Source: Ariolimax columbianus
Lineage: Eukaryota; Mollusca; Gastropoda; Stylommatophora; Arionidae
Direction of reading: 5' to 3'
Length of the DNA stretch: 64,000 nt
NCBI GenBank assembly: GCA_036924085.1
Contig: JAVGWX010000012.1
Coordinates: 32,918,272-32,982,271, forward strand
Shown here: piece by piece, positions 54,776-64,000 of the stretch
Layout: every line of letters starts with the position of its first letter
Numbering within the stretch: the stretch's first letter is position 1
The notes under the pieces: model-generated
The model's input: only the letters and a program-made list of their open reading frames with translations
The model's database searches: none
What the model was told of the DNA's origin: nothing
Position numbers and translations under genes: made by a program

Positions 54776-54856
54776 CTACATGACAGTGGATACACACCTG
54801 CCTGTTTGAATACCAGTATTCTAAGTATATGAATAAAATAGTACATAGCTTCTAAA

Positions 54857-55970
54857 CTATTCAATATATAGCTTCAGAAAAAGATAGCTCTTGGTCTTCA
54901 TGTGGCTGGAGATGGCCTCGTACCGGATGTGACGTGATTCGTGTGTCTGATGACAGAACAGACAAAATGGAAGGTACACACTAAGATATGCGGATAGGAA
55001 TTCAGGAGAGAGATGGGCCTTTCTTGTATTATACCGAGCCGCGAATATCATATTCACAGTTTCGCGACCCGATTTGAAGCCACACTGGCTTCGTGGAAGA
55101 AGACCCTGTTCTAGGTGAACGATCAAATCTGTTGAGGAGAACTCGCGCCAGTATCTTGCCAGACGTCGATAGGAGGAAGATTCCTCGGTGGTTGTCGCAA
55201 GATTGACGGTTTACCTTTCGCTTGAATAAGTGGGCGATGGTAGCATCATTCAGTTCTTGTGGGACAGTCTCAATGGTCCATATTGTGCTGAACAACTCAG
55301 TTAATCTCTGTGTTAGGGCACAGCTACCTGCTTTGTAGATATCTGGCGGTATTAGGTCCACACCTGCAGCGTTCCAATTGATAGCTGCTCTGACCTCCTT
55401 GATATTTGGAGGAACGTCCAGTTCATCGTTCAGGGATGTCTGAGGCAGGCGTTCTATAGCCTCGTCGCGGACGGAGGACGGTTGGTTGAGGACCGTGCGA
55501 AAGTGTTCTGCCCAGCATTCCAGTATTCTTGGTTTATCTATCAGCAGTTCTGAGCCGTCTGCATTCAGACATTAGAGTTCTATGCGACGGTTGAGGGCCA
55601 TACACGGTCTTAGAAGCGTTTTGTGTCGTTTCTGTCAGCATAAAGTTGAATTTCATCTGTCTTGTTTCCCAGCCACGTGTCCATGTTCCTGAGCTTTCCT
55701 TGGACCACTCTTCGTATGGTTGTGATCGTCATCGTTTTGACTGCAAACGATGTGTCCTTTTGATGAGCTCTGAATAGTTAATTTTTTTTCCTTGATAAGT
55801 GACATGATTTCTACGTCGTTCTCATCAAACCATAACTGATGTTTACGTGCCGTGTATCCAATGTTTTCATAGGCTGAGGAGTATACAGAGTCTAATGGCG
55901 GTCCTGTCGTCGTCCCCATTGGTCTGACCACGCTGCAGATTCTATAGTTTCCCATCTAGGTCCCTTAAAA
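54857..55970 (-). pseudogene. LINE reverse-transcriptase remnant (RTE-like)
   Basis: Minus-strand pieces in order: QLWFDENDVEIMSLIKEKK, PRILECWAEHFRTVLNQPSS, PPNIKEVRAAINWNAAGVDL, IPPDIYKAG (where PGPDGIP/AE..K is usual), TVPQELNDATIAHLFKRK, CDNHRGIFLLSTSGKILARV and LLNRF, then SQCGFKSGRETVNMIFAAR. This is the N-terminal half of an RTE-like LINE reverse transcriptase. Stops and frameshifts (for example near 55575 and 55110) kill it, and the catalytic motif is not preserved in the window. Confidence 0.9.
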
Positions 55971-56019
55971 GTCCTTTCATGAGCATCGTGAATTGCAGTT
56001 TTGTGGTGATAGATATAGA

Positions 56020-57175
56020 TATCAGCGGGACATGGTGTGAGGGAAACAGAGAGATATCAGTGGTACGTGGCGTGAGGGAGACAGACATATATCAGTGGAA
56101 CATGGTGTGAGGGAGACAGACAAGTATCAGTGGAACATGGTGTGAGGGAGACACAGAGATATCAGTGGGACGTGGTGTGAGGGAGACAGACAGATATCAG
56201 TGGAACATGGCGTGGGGGAGACAGACATATATCAGTGGAACATGGTGTGAGGGAGATAGACAGATATCAGTGGAACATGGCGTGAGGGAGATAGACAGAT
56301 ATCAGTGGAACATGGCGTGAGGGAGATAGACAGATATCAGTGGAACATGGCGTGAGGCAGTCGGACAGATATCAGTGAGACGTGGCGTGAGGGACCTGGC
56401 AGATAGTTAGACATGGCGTGAGGCAGACAGACAAATATCAGTGAGACGTGGCATGAGGGACCTGGCAGATAGTTAGACATGGCGTGAGGCAGACAGACAT
56501 ATATCAGTGAGACGTGGCATGAGGGACCTGGCAGATAGTTAGACATGGCGTGAGGCAGTCAGACATATATCAGTGAGACGTGGCGTGAGGGACCTGGCAG
56601 ATAGTTAGACATGGCGTGAGGCAGTCAGACATATATCAGTGAGACGTGGCGTGAGGGACCTGGCAGATAGTTAGACATGGCGTGAGGCAGTCAGACATAT
56701 ATCAGTGAGACGTGGCGTGAGGGACCTGGCAGATAGTTAGACATGGCGTGAGGCAGACAGACAAATATCAGTGAGACGTGGCATGAGGGACCTGGCAGAT
56801 AGTTAGACATGGCGTGAGGCAGTCAGACATATATCAGTGAGACGTGGCGTGAGGGACCTGGCAGATAGTTAGACATGGCGTGAGGCAGACAGACAAATAT
56901 CAGTGAGACGTGGCATGAGGGACCTGGCAGATAGTTAGACATGGCTTGAGGCAGTCAGACATATATCAGTGAGACGTGGCGTAAGGGACCTGGCAGATAG
57001 TTAGACATGGCGTGAGGCAGACAGACAAATATCAGTGAGACGTGGCATGAGGGACCTGGCAGATAGTTAGACATGGCGTGAGGCAGTCAGACATATATCA
57101 GTGAGACGTGGCGTAAGGGACCTGGCAGATAGTTAGACATGGCGTGAGGCAGTCAGACATATATCAGTAGTGCTG
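56020..57175. repeat. 35-bp then 66-bp minisatellite
   Basis: 56020-56350: a 35-bp unit, AGTGGAACATGGCGTGAGGG plus AGATAGACAGATATC. 56350-57170: a 66-bp compound unit, AGTGAGACGTGGCGTGAGGG, ACCTGGCAGATAGTTAGACA, then TGGCGTGAGGCAGACAGACA plus TATATC, about 12 copies. The 66-bp unit appears to be two diverged ~33-bp units, so the second block is a higher-order form of the first. Confidence 0.95.
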
Positions 57176-57224
57176 GCGTTGTGTAGGACACAAACTTAAG
57201 AAACAATTTAGCGGCATTGCATGA

Positions 57225-57440
57225 CAGTCTCTGTTCTGGAGCCCCCACGACATGAGAGGCAGGGGCGGATAAAACACACATGGAGAACAGAGCACGAGAC
57301 AAACATAAAGGAAGCAGGGAAGATGTGAACAGAGCTGGAACAGATGGCCGAGGACAGGAATAAGTGGCGTGAAACTGATGAAGACTTGTTCTCCGAAGGG
57401 AGCTGAACGGTTTTAATGATTTAATTCAAGCTGCAGGACT
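57225..57440 (+). pseudogene. LINE C-terminal remnant (RTE-like)
   Basis: The translation across frames gives SLFWSPHDMRGRGG, then THMENRARDKHKGSRED or, in another frame, ETNIKEAGKMWTELEQMAED and RNKWRETDEDLFSEGS before a stop and GGTTTTAATGATTTAATTC. It parallels the remnant at 14680-14965, including the short 3' UTR. Confidence 0.8.
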
Positions 57441-57654
57441 CCCCACACTAGCTGGAGACGTGACGATATGAGAGTCTTTAGTGCTACAAAATTAGAATGA
57501 TCGAGTTACACTGAGCCAAGACGTCATTGGTTGTTATTCATCCAGTAGAAGTCAACATCATTTCCAACCACGTGCTACCTAGCAGGCAGTCTAGTGACAG
57601 CCAAAGACTAAGAAATTATGTATTAGAATAAAACGCTGACATGCTGGTCCGATT

Positions 57655-57775
57655 TTGTTATGTGGTGCCACGGCCCACAACTCAAAGATTCGCCATATGT
57701 TTGGATTCGACTAACAAAATGTGTACTGAAGTCGGATATAATTCGTCGTAATGCGCAAAAACAGTCTTAGGAAAC
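57655..57775 (+). mobile_element. SINE B fragment
   Basis: GTGCCACGGCCCACAACTCA (head remnant), then TACTGAAGTCGGATATAATT and TAATGCGCAAAAACAGTC (core). The box B region is eroded. Confidence 0.55.
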
Positions 57776-57959
57776 AAGGTAAATGGAGAATAAATCGTTT
57801 TCTCTTAATGGAAACGGCGTCAATATACTCCGGTACATATGTGTGCAACCTGACTGAGCAAATGGTGGAAAGTGTTGACACTGATGGTCTCCGTAACACA
57901 CTGGTTGTACTTACAATGTGGTCCTGGTACAATCAAGCTCTAACACTTCAACCCAGACA

Positions 57960-58700
57960 GCAGTGTCTGCTATAGAACTGGGCGTAACGGTAGTTCCACA
58001 TCAATGTTCTGCTTTAGAACCAAACGTAAAAGTGGTTTCACACCAATGTCTGCTATAGAACCAAACGTAAAAGTGGTTTCACATTAATGTCTGTTTTAGA
58101 ACCAAACGTAAAAGTAGTTTCACATCAATGTCTGTTACAGAACCAAACGTAAAAGTAGTTTCACATCAATGTCTGTTATAGAACCAAACGTAAAAGTAGT
58201 TTCACATCAATGTCTGTTATAGAACCAAACGTAAAAGTAGTTTCCCATCAATGTCTGCTATAGAACCAAACGTAAAAGTGGTTTCACATTAATGTCTGTT
58301 TTAGAACCAAACGTAAAAGTAGTTTCACATCAATGTCTGTTACAGAACCAAACGTAAAAGTAGTTTCCCATCAATGTCTGTTATAGAACCAAACGTAAAA
58401 GTAGTTTCACATCAATGTCTGTTATAGAACCAAACGTAAAAGTAGTTTCACATCAATGTCTGTTATAGAACCAAACGTAAAAGTTGGCACACATCAATGT
58501 CTGCTATAGAACCAAACGTAAAAGTAGTTTCACAACAATGTCTGCTATAGAACCAAACGTAAAAGTAGTTTCACATCAATGTCTGCTATAGAACCAAACG
58601 TAAAAGGTAGTTTCACATCAATGTCTGCAATAGAACCAAACGTAAAAGTGGTTTCACATCAATGTCTGCTATAGAACCGGACGTAAAAGTAGTTTCATAG
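57960..58700. repeat. 41-bp minisatellite
   Basis: About 18 units of 41 bp, AACCAAACGTAAAAGTAGTT, TCACATCAATGTCTGTTATA plus G. Variants (GTGGTT, CTATAG, TTTTAG, CCCATC) recur in blocks, suggesting local duplication of groups of units. Confidence 0.95.
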
Positions 58701-58769
58701 CAATCACTGCTGTAAGGGATAAAGTGGTAGATAGTACGAGGATACAGCTTGTGTATTAGGTGGTTCTGG

Positions 58770-59390
58770 CCGGTTTCCTTTCTCCTTGCCTATCCTTCTC
58801 TAACATCAAACCAGTTGCTCGTTTACAACTAGATCGACTTGAACGATACTTCAACGTAACAGTAACGCAAGTCAACCCCGTGCCACTGCCATGAAATGTG
58901 AGTCTTCAACTACTCTGCCAATCATACTATTTTAATTGTGTAATATTGAACAACTGATAGATTCTCCTTTTTGGTCCCCGTGAAGCATATGGCCACAACT
59001 ACAACTTCACTTGAGGCCTGTACCCGAGCATATGCAGTGACGATTTCAATAACAATGACGAGGTTGCTTGTCCCATGCACAACCCTATTTAGTCACCTTT
59101 AACGAACTGTTGGGAAGGTCACTCGGTCCTACTCCTCTCACTTGCCTATTCGCGTCAGTGTGAAGCATATACCACCACTGCAGCTGGCCCTGTTGAAAGG
59201 AAACCCGCTTCCAAGAATTTGCAATTATTCCCCGTGTCGCTCTAAGGTGAAGCGAAGGTGTTAATTGGAGCTGGCCCCTTTACAAGAAACCGGTACCCTG
59301 GCTTTAGCAGTGCTGTTGTTATCAGTGTTTTTTACATAATGAGGATGCCAGCCTCAAGCACCCTCTGTAATTGACTTTAAATATAGTCCA
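58770..59390 (+). repeat. dispersed repeat F (two tandem copies)
   Basis: Two rounds of the F order: GTGAAGCATATGGCCACAAC, ATGACGAGGTTGCTTGTCCC, CTATTTAGTCACCTTTAACG; then GTGAAGCATATACCACCACT and ACATAATGAGGATGCCAGCC. Confidence 0.6.
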
Positions 59391-59984
59391 ACGCAGTGTC
59401 TCCAACGACAGCACATGTTATGAAACAATCTTTAACTTTCGCGTATAATTTTAACAAGCTCATAAAATTATGAAACGCACACATCAACTGCCTACACCAG
59501 AAATAATAAATCCAGGCAAAGTGAAATTTGAAGACAACTGCAAAACACATCCGCTTCAATTACGCAACGCGAGAGACAGTCTATGAGCTGAATGGACTAT
59601 TGACAAGCGGGAGGGGAAGGCACGGACAAGTGTCAATCAATACCTGACTCTTCTCGCTAACATACTGTGAGGCTGAATCTGGTCTTGCTTTGTGTTTCTC
59701 GCCCTCTGCTCTTCTCACGTGTGGTATATAGGTAGTAGTTAACACACGTGCATTGATCCATGTAGTGGTAAGTCTACTGAGAAGCCTTGTGGTGCATTAC
59801 AGACAGGATAGCACAATCACATTTTCTTCAGGACACATAGAAATACACGAAGAGGTAATGTAACCCGTTACGTGACTTGAACCTGGTCCATCAGGTTTGT
59901 AGACCAATCTTCACAGCCTCCTTGGTCATAAACCTACCACTAAACATCAATGTTTGATAGTTATGATAAGTTGAGGGAACTGCC
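59391..59984. other. nothing recognised
   Basis: No gene or repeat family seen. Confidence 0.35.
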
Positions 59985-60640
59985 ATTTTCATGGTGTCTT
60001 CTAATGCGACAAGAAACCATGTATGCAAGATACAAATAAAAGATCAACTACTGGAACATGTACAGAGTTTCTCCTACCTAGGTCATATAATGACCGAAGA
60101 AGACAGGTGTAAAAGAGAAATCAGAAAGAGAAGAGGTATGACCACGATGGTATTCAGCAACATGCGACACATTCTGACATTCACACAGATAAATTATTGA
60201 AAATGAGAATTGACAGGTGTTATGTATATTTTTAATTACTTTATGGTGCAGAAACATGGACATTGAATAACAAGTTGCACAGGAGTATCGAAGCCATTGA
60301 AATATGGTTATATAGAAGATTGGGTCGCATTTCTTGGAAAGATAATAAAACAAAAGGAGGTATTCAAAACGTCGGGGGTGGAAAGAGAGTTAATGATCGA
60401 ATTCATGGTTAGACAGCTACGTCTTAACAAGACAATACTTTTCGAAGACAATACTAGAAGGTAGGATGGAAGAGAGTAGTCCAAGAGGCAGACAACGTTA
60501 TAGGAGAGCGGATAACATCGGGTGATGAACTGGAAAAAGCCTGTCAGATTGCACCATTACGGCAGGAGATTACAGTATATTGGAGATGGACTGCAGTCGA
60601 CCTTCGATGCTGAGATGGCACTTGAGCTGAACTAATGCGT
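59985..60640 (+). pseudogene. LINE C-terminal remnant (RTE-like)
   Basis: 59991-60200 reads HVQSFSYLGHIMTEEDRCKR, then EIRKRRGMTTMVFSNMRHIL. After a stop and frameshift come YGAETWTLNNKLHRSIEAIE, IWLYRRLGRISWKDN and, further on, SSPRGRQRYRRADNI. These are the standard YLGS..T.DG....EI..R...A......YG.ETW.L.......EA.EMW..RR.LRISW landmarks downstream of the LINE active site. Several frameshifts; dead. Confidence 0.9.
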
Positions 60641-60889
60641 CCGAGCAGCAGAGTGATGTTGCTTGCTTGCCGTGTCGATTGCACCACGTCATGCGGGAGT
60701 GGTGCAGTGTTCAGCCGCCCTGACTGCAGAGTCGTGCATGCGTGTAGTAGGTTTGGGCATGTCAAGGGCTGTTCTTGGTTATGGACAGCAGCGCGTTTGC
60801 AAGTATCATATCGTGTCGCTGTCCCTCCCTCAATCAAGTTTTTTTTTTTTTCCTGCACCGGATCATCCCAGACCGAAGTTTATTTAAGG
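60641..60889. other. nothing recognised; T run
   Basis: A T run at about 60839-60851 next to the 3' end of the minus-strand LINE remnant. Confidence 0.35.
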
Positions 60890-61835
60890 TTATCCTTGTT
60901 GGATATGATAGGTGTACTCCTGGTGTGGCCTTCTCCTGCAACTTTATCAGTGGGGTCTGTTGTTTGTCGCATCATTTCTCGATGCCACGCTTTCCTGGTC
61001 TTCCTTGGAGAGGCAGAATTCTATTTTGTGACAAAGTCCAAATCGTAATCTCATTTTCTGCAATCGGTGTTAGGTTTCATGGATCGTGGGTCTGTTTGTC
61101 TCTCTCGACTTCTGCTGCAACGCTTCTTCTGCTCCAGTTTGGGGGCACTATTCCAAGTATGGAGTATATTTTTGTCCAATCGGAGCTAGGAACCAGTTTT
61201 AGCCAGAAATTCATGGTCCGGGATGTCTCATTGATGGCAGTATCGATATGCTTAGTCTGTGTGGACTTTTCCCATACTTGTGCCACGATATCCGCTGCGG
61301 AAAACAGAGGGAAAGTGTCGATATTCGGAGATTAGATGGTTATGCTATCTATGTTGTGTCGGTAAGTCCGCGGATAATGTTATTCCTAGCATTGGATGAT
61401 GTTATTCCTAGCATTGGATGATGTTATTCCTAGCATTGGATGATGTTATTCCTAGCATTGGATGATGTTATTCCTAGCATTGGATGATGTTATTCCTAGC
61501 ATTGGATGATGTTATTCCTAGCATTGGATGATATTATTTATCGCACACACAGACTTTCAATTTGGTGTTTTGACAATGTGCCTTTAAGGACAGTGTGCGG
61601 TCTAGTTTGACACCCAGGTATTTGGAGACTTTTGCAGTATTCCAGCTTGCAACATTGCAATATGAAATTTATTTTATTTTGGCCTCTTTAGATTTCAGAT
61701 GGAGGACAACTGCTTTGGTTTTGTTTGGGTTTGATGTAAGGTGGTTATACCTCCCAAGTTCTTCAAGGGCGTTGGTCAGCTTGTATCCAACTGCCTTTAA
61801 GCTTGGGGAACTGAGACGCTAGTCCAGTCAGGCAC
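60890..61835 (-). pseudogene. LINE RT remnant with internal tandem expansion
   Basis: Minus-strand order: YKLTNALEELGRYNHLTSNP then NKTKAVVLHLKSKEAK, VSKYLGVKLDRTLSLKAHCQ (the YLGV.LDRTL segment), then a 22-bp unit (61380-61530), and AINETSRTMNFWLKLVPSSD, WTKIYSILGIVPPNWSRRSV and AAEVERDKQTHD. This matches the post-active-site region of a LINE family usually reading ARNNIIRKL...YLLAGIAPP..RR. Frameshifts make it dead. The 186-codon plus frame 60775-61335 is its antisense shadow. Confidence 0.88.
61380..61530. repeat. 22-bp tandem repeat inside the LINE remnant
   Basis: Seven units of GATGTTATTCCTAGCATTGG plus AT. The reverse complement includes GCTAGGAATAACATCATC, coding for the ARNNII motif of the LINE, so the array grew from a LINE codon block. 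Confidence 0.92.
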
Positions 61836-62345
61836 AAACATGCTGATCAGAACGTCGTGTCAGTGTCAGGCACAAACATGCTGATCAGGACGTCGTGTCA
61901 TGGTCAGGCACAAACATGCTGATCAGGACATCGTGTCAGTGTCAGGCACAAACATGCTGATCAGGACGTCGTGTCAGTGTCAGGCGCAAAAACATGCTGA
62001 TCAGGACGTCGTGTCAGTGTCAGGCACAAACATGCTGATCAGGACGTCGTGTCAGTGTCAGTACACCAAGACCACAATTTATCTTTCATGTAGAGTTCCC
62101 TGGAAACAGGCTGTTCTCGAAGCAGCCAGGCTGACGTGATGTGGATCGATGTGATCCCCGTAGTAGTGAGTGCCACACAGATGAAGCCAAGCATAGCACA
62201 ACCGCCTGGAGGACCACGGTGTACCTTCACCAGCACGCTCGAGATGTAAGGAACGCTACTACAACTTAACAGCCACTTAACGTCCTTTTCAGAGCGCACA
62301 AAAGAGTAAATGTACTCTTTGTGGGCATTAAAGAACAAACAACAA
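61820..62345 (+). mobile_element. dispersed repeat D (copy 7), with 38-bp array
   Basis: Opening array of about six to seven units of 36-38 bp (GTCAGGCACAAACATGCTGA, TCAGGACGTCGTGTCAGT) at 61826-62060. Then the arm: GTGGATCGATGTGATCCCCG, AGATGAAGCCAAGCATAGCA, CACCAGCACGCTCGAGATGT, the GAGCGCACAAAAGAGTAAAT module and the ACAAACAACAACAACAATG end. This is the most complete D copy. Confidence 0.87.
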
Positions 62346-63271
62346 CAACAATGAAGCTTGTTCCTTGAGCGATGACAGCCATGTCGTCGGCGTATATGAA
62401 CCGCCTGGCAGAGTGATTAGAACGCCCAAAGTCTCTGTCTCGACACTCTCAAGTCTAAGGCAACTGAAAATAACTGATCACATAAGGACACTAATCTCGG
62501 TTGTGTCTTTTAGTTCTTAGTCGGCCTGTACTTCTACAGTGGCACACGCGCCTGTGCAGGTTCCAGTTCTGGCATGAGCTGGATGTTGACGGAAGGAGGA
62601 TCTCCTGCTTAGCAGGCTAGGCTCGAGCAGCTCATTACTCCCCTGCGTTGGGACAAGTGCCGCGAAGGGTGGTTAACCGATGTGGGAGTCTACCTCAATA
62701 AATTCAAACACTAGAGCGAAGTAGACCCGCAGCCTGTTTGGCGCCATCTATACTGCTCTTAGAAATCCACGTAACCATGGCCAGTGGTATGCCATGTCAC
62801 ACAGCTAGTCGCCTCTTACATCATGATCTCGGTAGGGTAGTGGCGCTATTCTTGTCATACACAAAGACCCCGGCGAACCAATCGGTCGTGGCTCATCTAG
62901 TTAGAAATCGCATGGCTTTCATCGCTACTCTCATAATTATTCAATTATTTGCATTTATGTTATCGTTGTTGTGCCTACTTAACGTCTTTTGGATGTAACG
63001 TATGGCAACGTCATGTTTTTGTTCCGACGCGGTGTCTTAGTTATACATATCTATGTTTTTACTTCAATCCTGGCATTTAATCAGGTAGTTGTGTATTAGT
63101 GCCATGTAGTCAACAGCCGTTTGAATTCGTGTCTTCCCTTTGCCCTAGGATAACCCGACGGTCCATGATCGTGATCCCAATCTCGTTGGCGGGGACCTGT
63201 GTGGGCGTTTGTAGTTGTCTGGGCAACAGAATGTCACCTTTCGTGTCCATCTATCGTCAGTCATGCGAACC
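62346..63271. other. mostly unrecognised; SINE A scrap
   Basis: 62700-62800 (AGCGAAGTAGACCCGCAGCC, TGGCGCCATCTATACTGCTC) corresponds, in minus orientation, to the 3' half of SINE family A. The rest shows no gene. Confidence 0.4.
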
Positions 63272-63283
63272 ATTTGGCCGGCC

Positions 63284-63522
63284 AGGGGGAACGGCTCACA
63301 ACCAGAAGGTGCTGGGTTCGATCCCCATCACAGCACCGGCCGTTACCCCGGGGAAGCAAACCCTTAGAAAATGCAGGAGGAAGCAGACCCTTACATAAAA
63401 TGCTTGCTGAAGTCGGATACACTGGGCCGACATGCGCAAAATAAAAACCACAGTGTAACGCACACTCGCCTTGGTGAATAGAGAAATAAGGCGAACACAA
63501 AAAAAAAAAAAAAAAAAAAAAA
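63284..63522 (+). mobile_element. SINE B (copy 4), poly-A tail, target-site duplication
   Basis: Runs from AGGGGGAACGGCTCACAACC through box B GGTGCTGGGTTCGATCCCCA, GGGAAGCAAACCCTTAGAAA, the core TGCTTGCTGAAGTCGGATAC and AACGCACACTCGCC to GGCGAACAC and an A run of about 24 nt. It is flanked by the 12-bp direct repeat ATTTGGCCGGCC (63272-63283 and 63523-63534). Box A is deleted or truncated at the head. Confidence 0.93.
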
Positions 63523-63534
63523 ATTTGGCCGGCC

Positions 63535-64000
63535 CATTTACGTTTTCTTAGCGATGAATAGTCAATGGTATTCGCGAATAACTTCAGATATTTAGAAGTC
63601 AGCGTTACATTGCCCTTTCGGTAACACGGAGCGTCCCTTACCTATGTTTTTATGCTTTTTTATTTTGACTTTCAGAACCACCACAGCATAGCCTTATTAT
63701 TATTTGTACCTCAAGGAATGAAAGTAACGGAGTAAACCATTAATATTATATTAGAAAGACAAAGTGGACTCAACGAGCAGCAATATTTCGATCAAAAGTT
63801 CAGAAATCGATACGTCACGCATTCAGAGAGCCGTGCATCACGGTAGACATTTGGCGCGTGCTATACTTAGAACTTTCGAGCAAACGAATCTAGAGATGTA
63901 CCGAATACGGTTCTTGACTAATAGGTCGAATACGAATTAAACGTTTTCAACTTTTCAGCCGGATTCAAATCATCATCATCAAGTGCTCTGTCGGTTGGCG
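63535..64000. other. nothing recognised
   Basis: AT-rich to the window end. No gene or repeat family seen. Confidence 0.35.

Noticed and set aside
60775..61335. 186-codon plus-strand frame
   Set aside because: Antisense to a LINE remnant with YLGV.LDRTL and LGI.PP motifs.

Overview
The window is metazoan genomic DNA, made almost entirely of repeats. I found no host protein-coding gene, no CRISPR array and no operon. The organism is probably a mollusc, most likely a gastropod. That rests on the look of the 18S rRNA variable regions and on the mix of tRNA-derived SINEs, I-group, RTE-like and CR1-like LINEs and very abundant minisatellites. It is an inference, not a sequence search.

Layout. 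1-24.7 kb: a 22-bp satellite, then many minisatellites (53, 30, 31, 28, 57, 30/15 and 37 bp units), separated by SINE copies, LINE 3' fragments and copies of two dispersed families named here repeat D and repeat E. 24.7-43 kb: SINEs with target-site duplications, a broken Tc1/mariner/IS630-type transposase, dead LINE pieces (RNase H, CR1-like and RTE-like C-termini) and long AT-rich DNA with no recognisable content. 43.03-50.43 kb: the centrepiece (below). 50.4-64 kb: more repeat D and E copies, an AGAT/AGAC microsatellite, RTE-like fragments, large minisatellites (35/66 bp and 41 bp) and a SINE with clear target-site duplications.

The centrepiece is a 7.4-kb insert on the minus strand. Its 5' end is 626 nt of apparent rRNA 5' external transcribed spacer, followed by the first 1,240 nt of 18S rRNA. 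The 18S stops after the conserved CTCAACACGG. It is followed by three to four tandem monomers, each joining a ~65-nt piece of the same 18S region to a stem-loop sequence. Next comes a GC-rich leader with three strong hairpins, then an intact 1,244-residue LINE polyprotein (endonuclease, reverse transcriptase, RNase H, CCHC knuckle), and finally a (GAA)n tail. A perfect 17-bp direct repeat, CCTTGGTGTTCTTCTTC, sits at 43033-43049 beyond the tail and at 50416-50432 just before the ETS. The simplest reading is that one RNA, ETS-18S-LINE, was reverse transcribed and inserted as a unit. The parental LINE would have been sitting inside an 18S gene and carried out on an rRNA co-transcript.

The dispersed families look interlocked. 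Several LINE families and repeat E end in (GAA)n. The tRNA-derived SINE B, repeat E and the LINE leader share a core of about 45 nt around GCTGAAGTCGGATG. Repeats D and E each carry internal minisatellites that expand independently in different copies.
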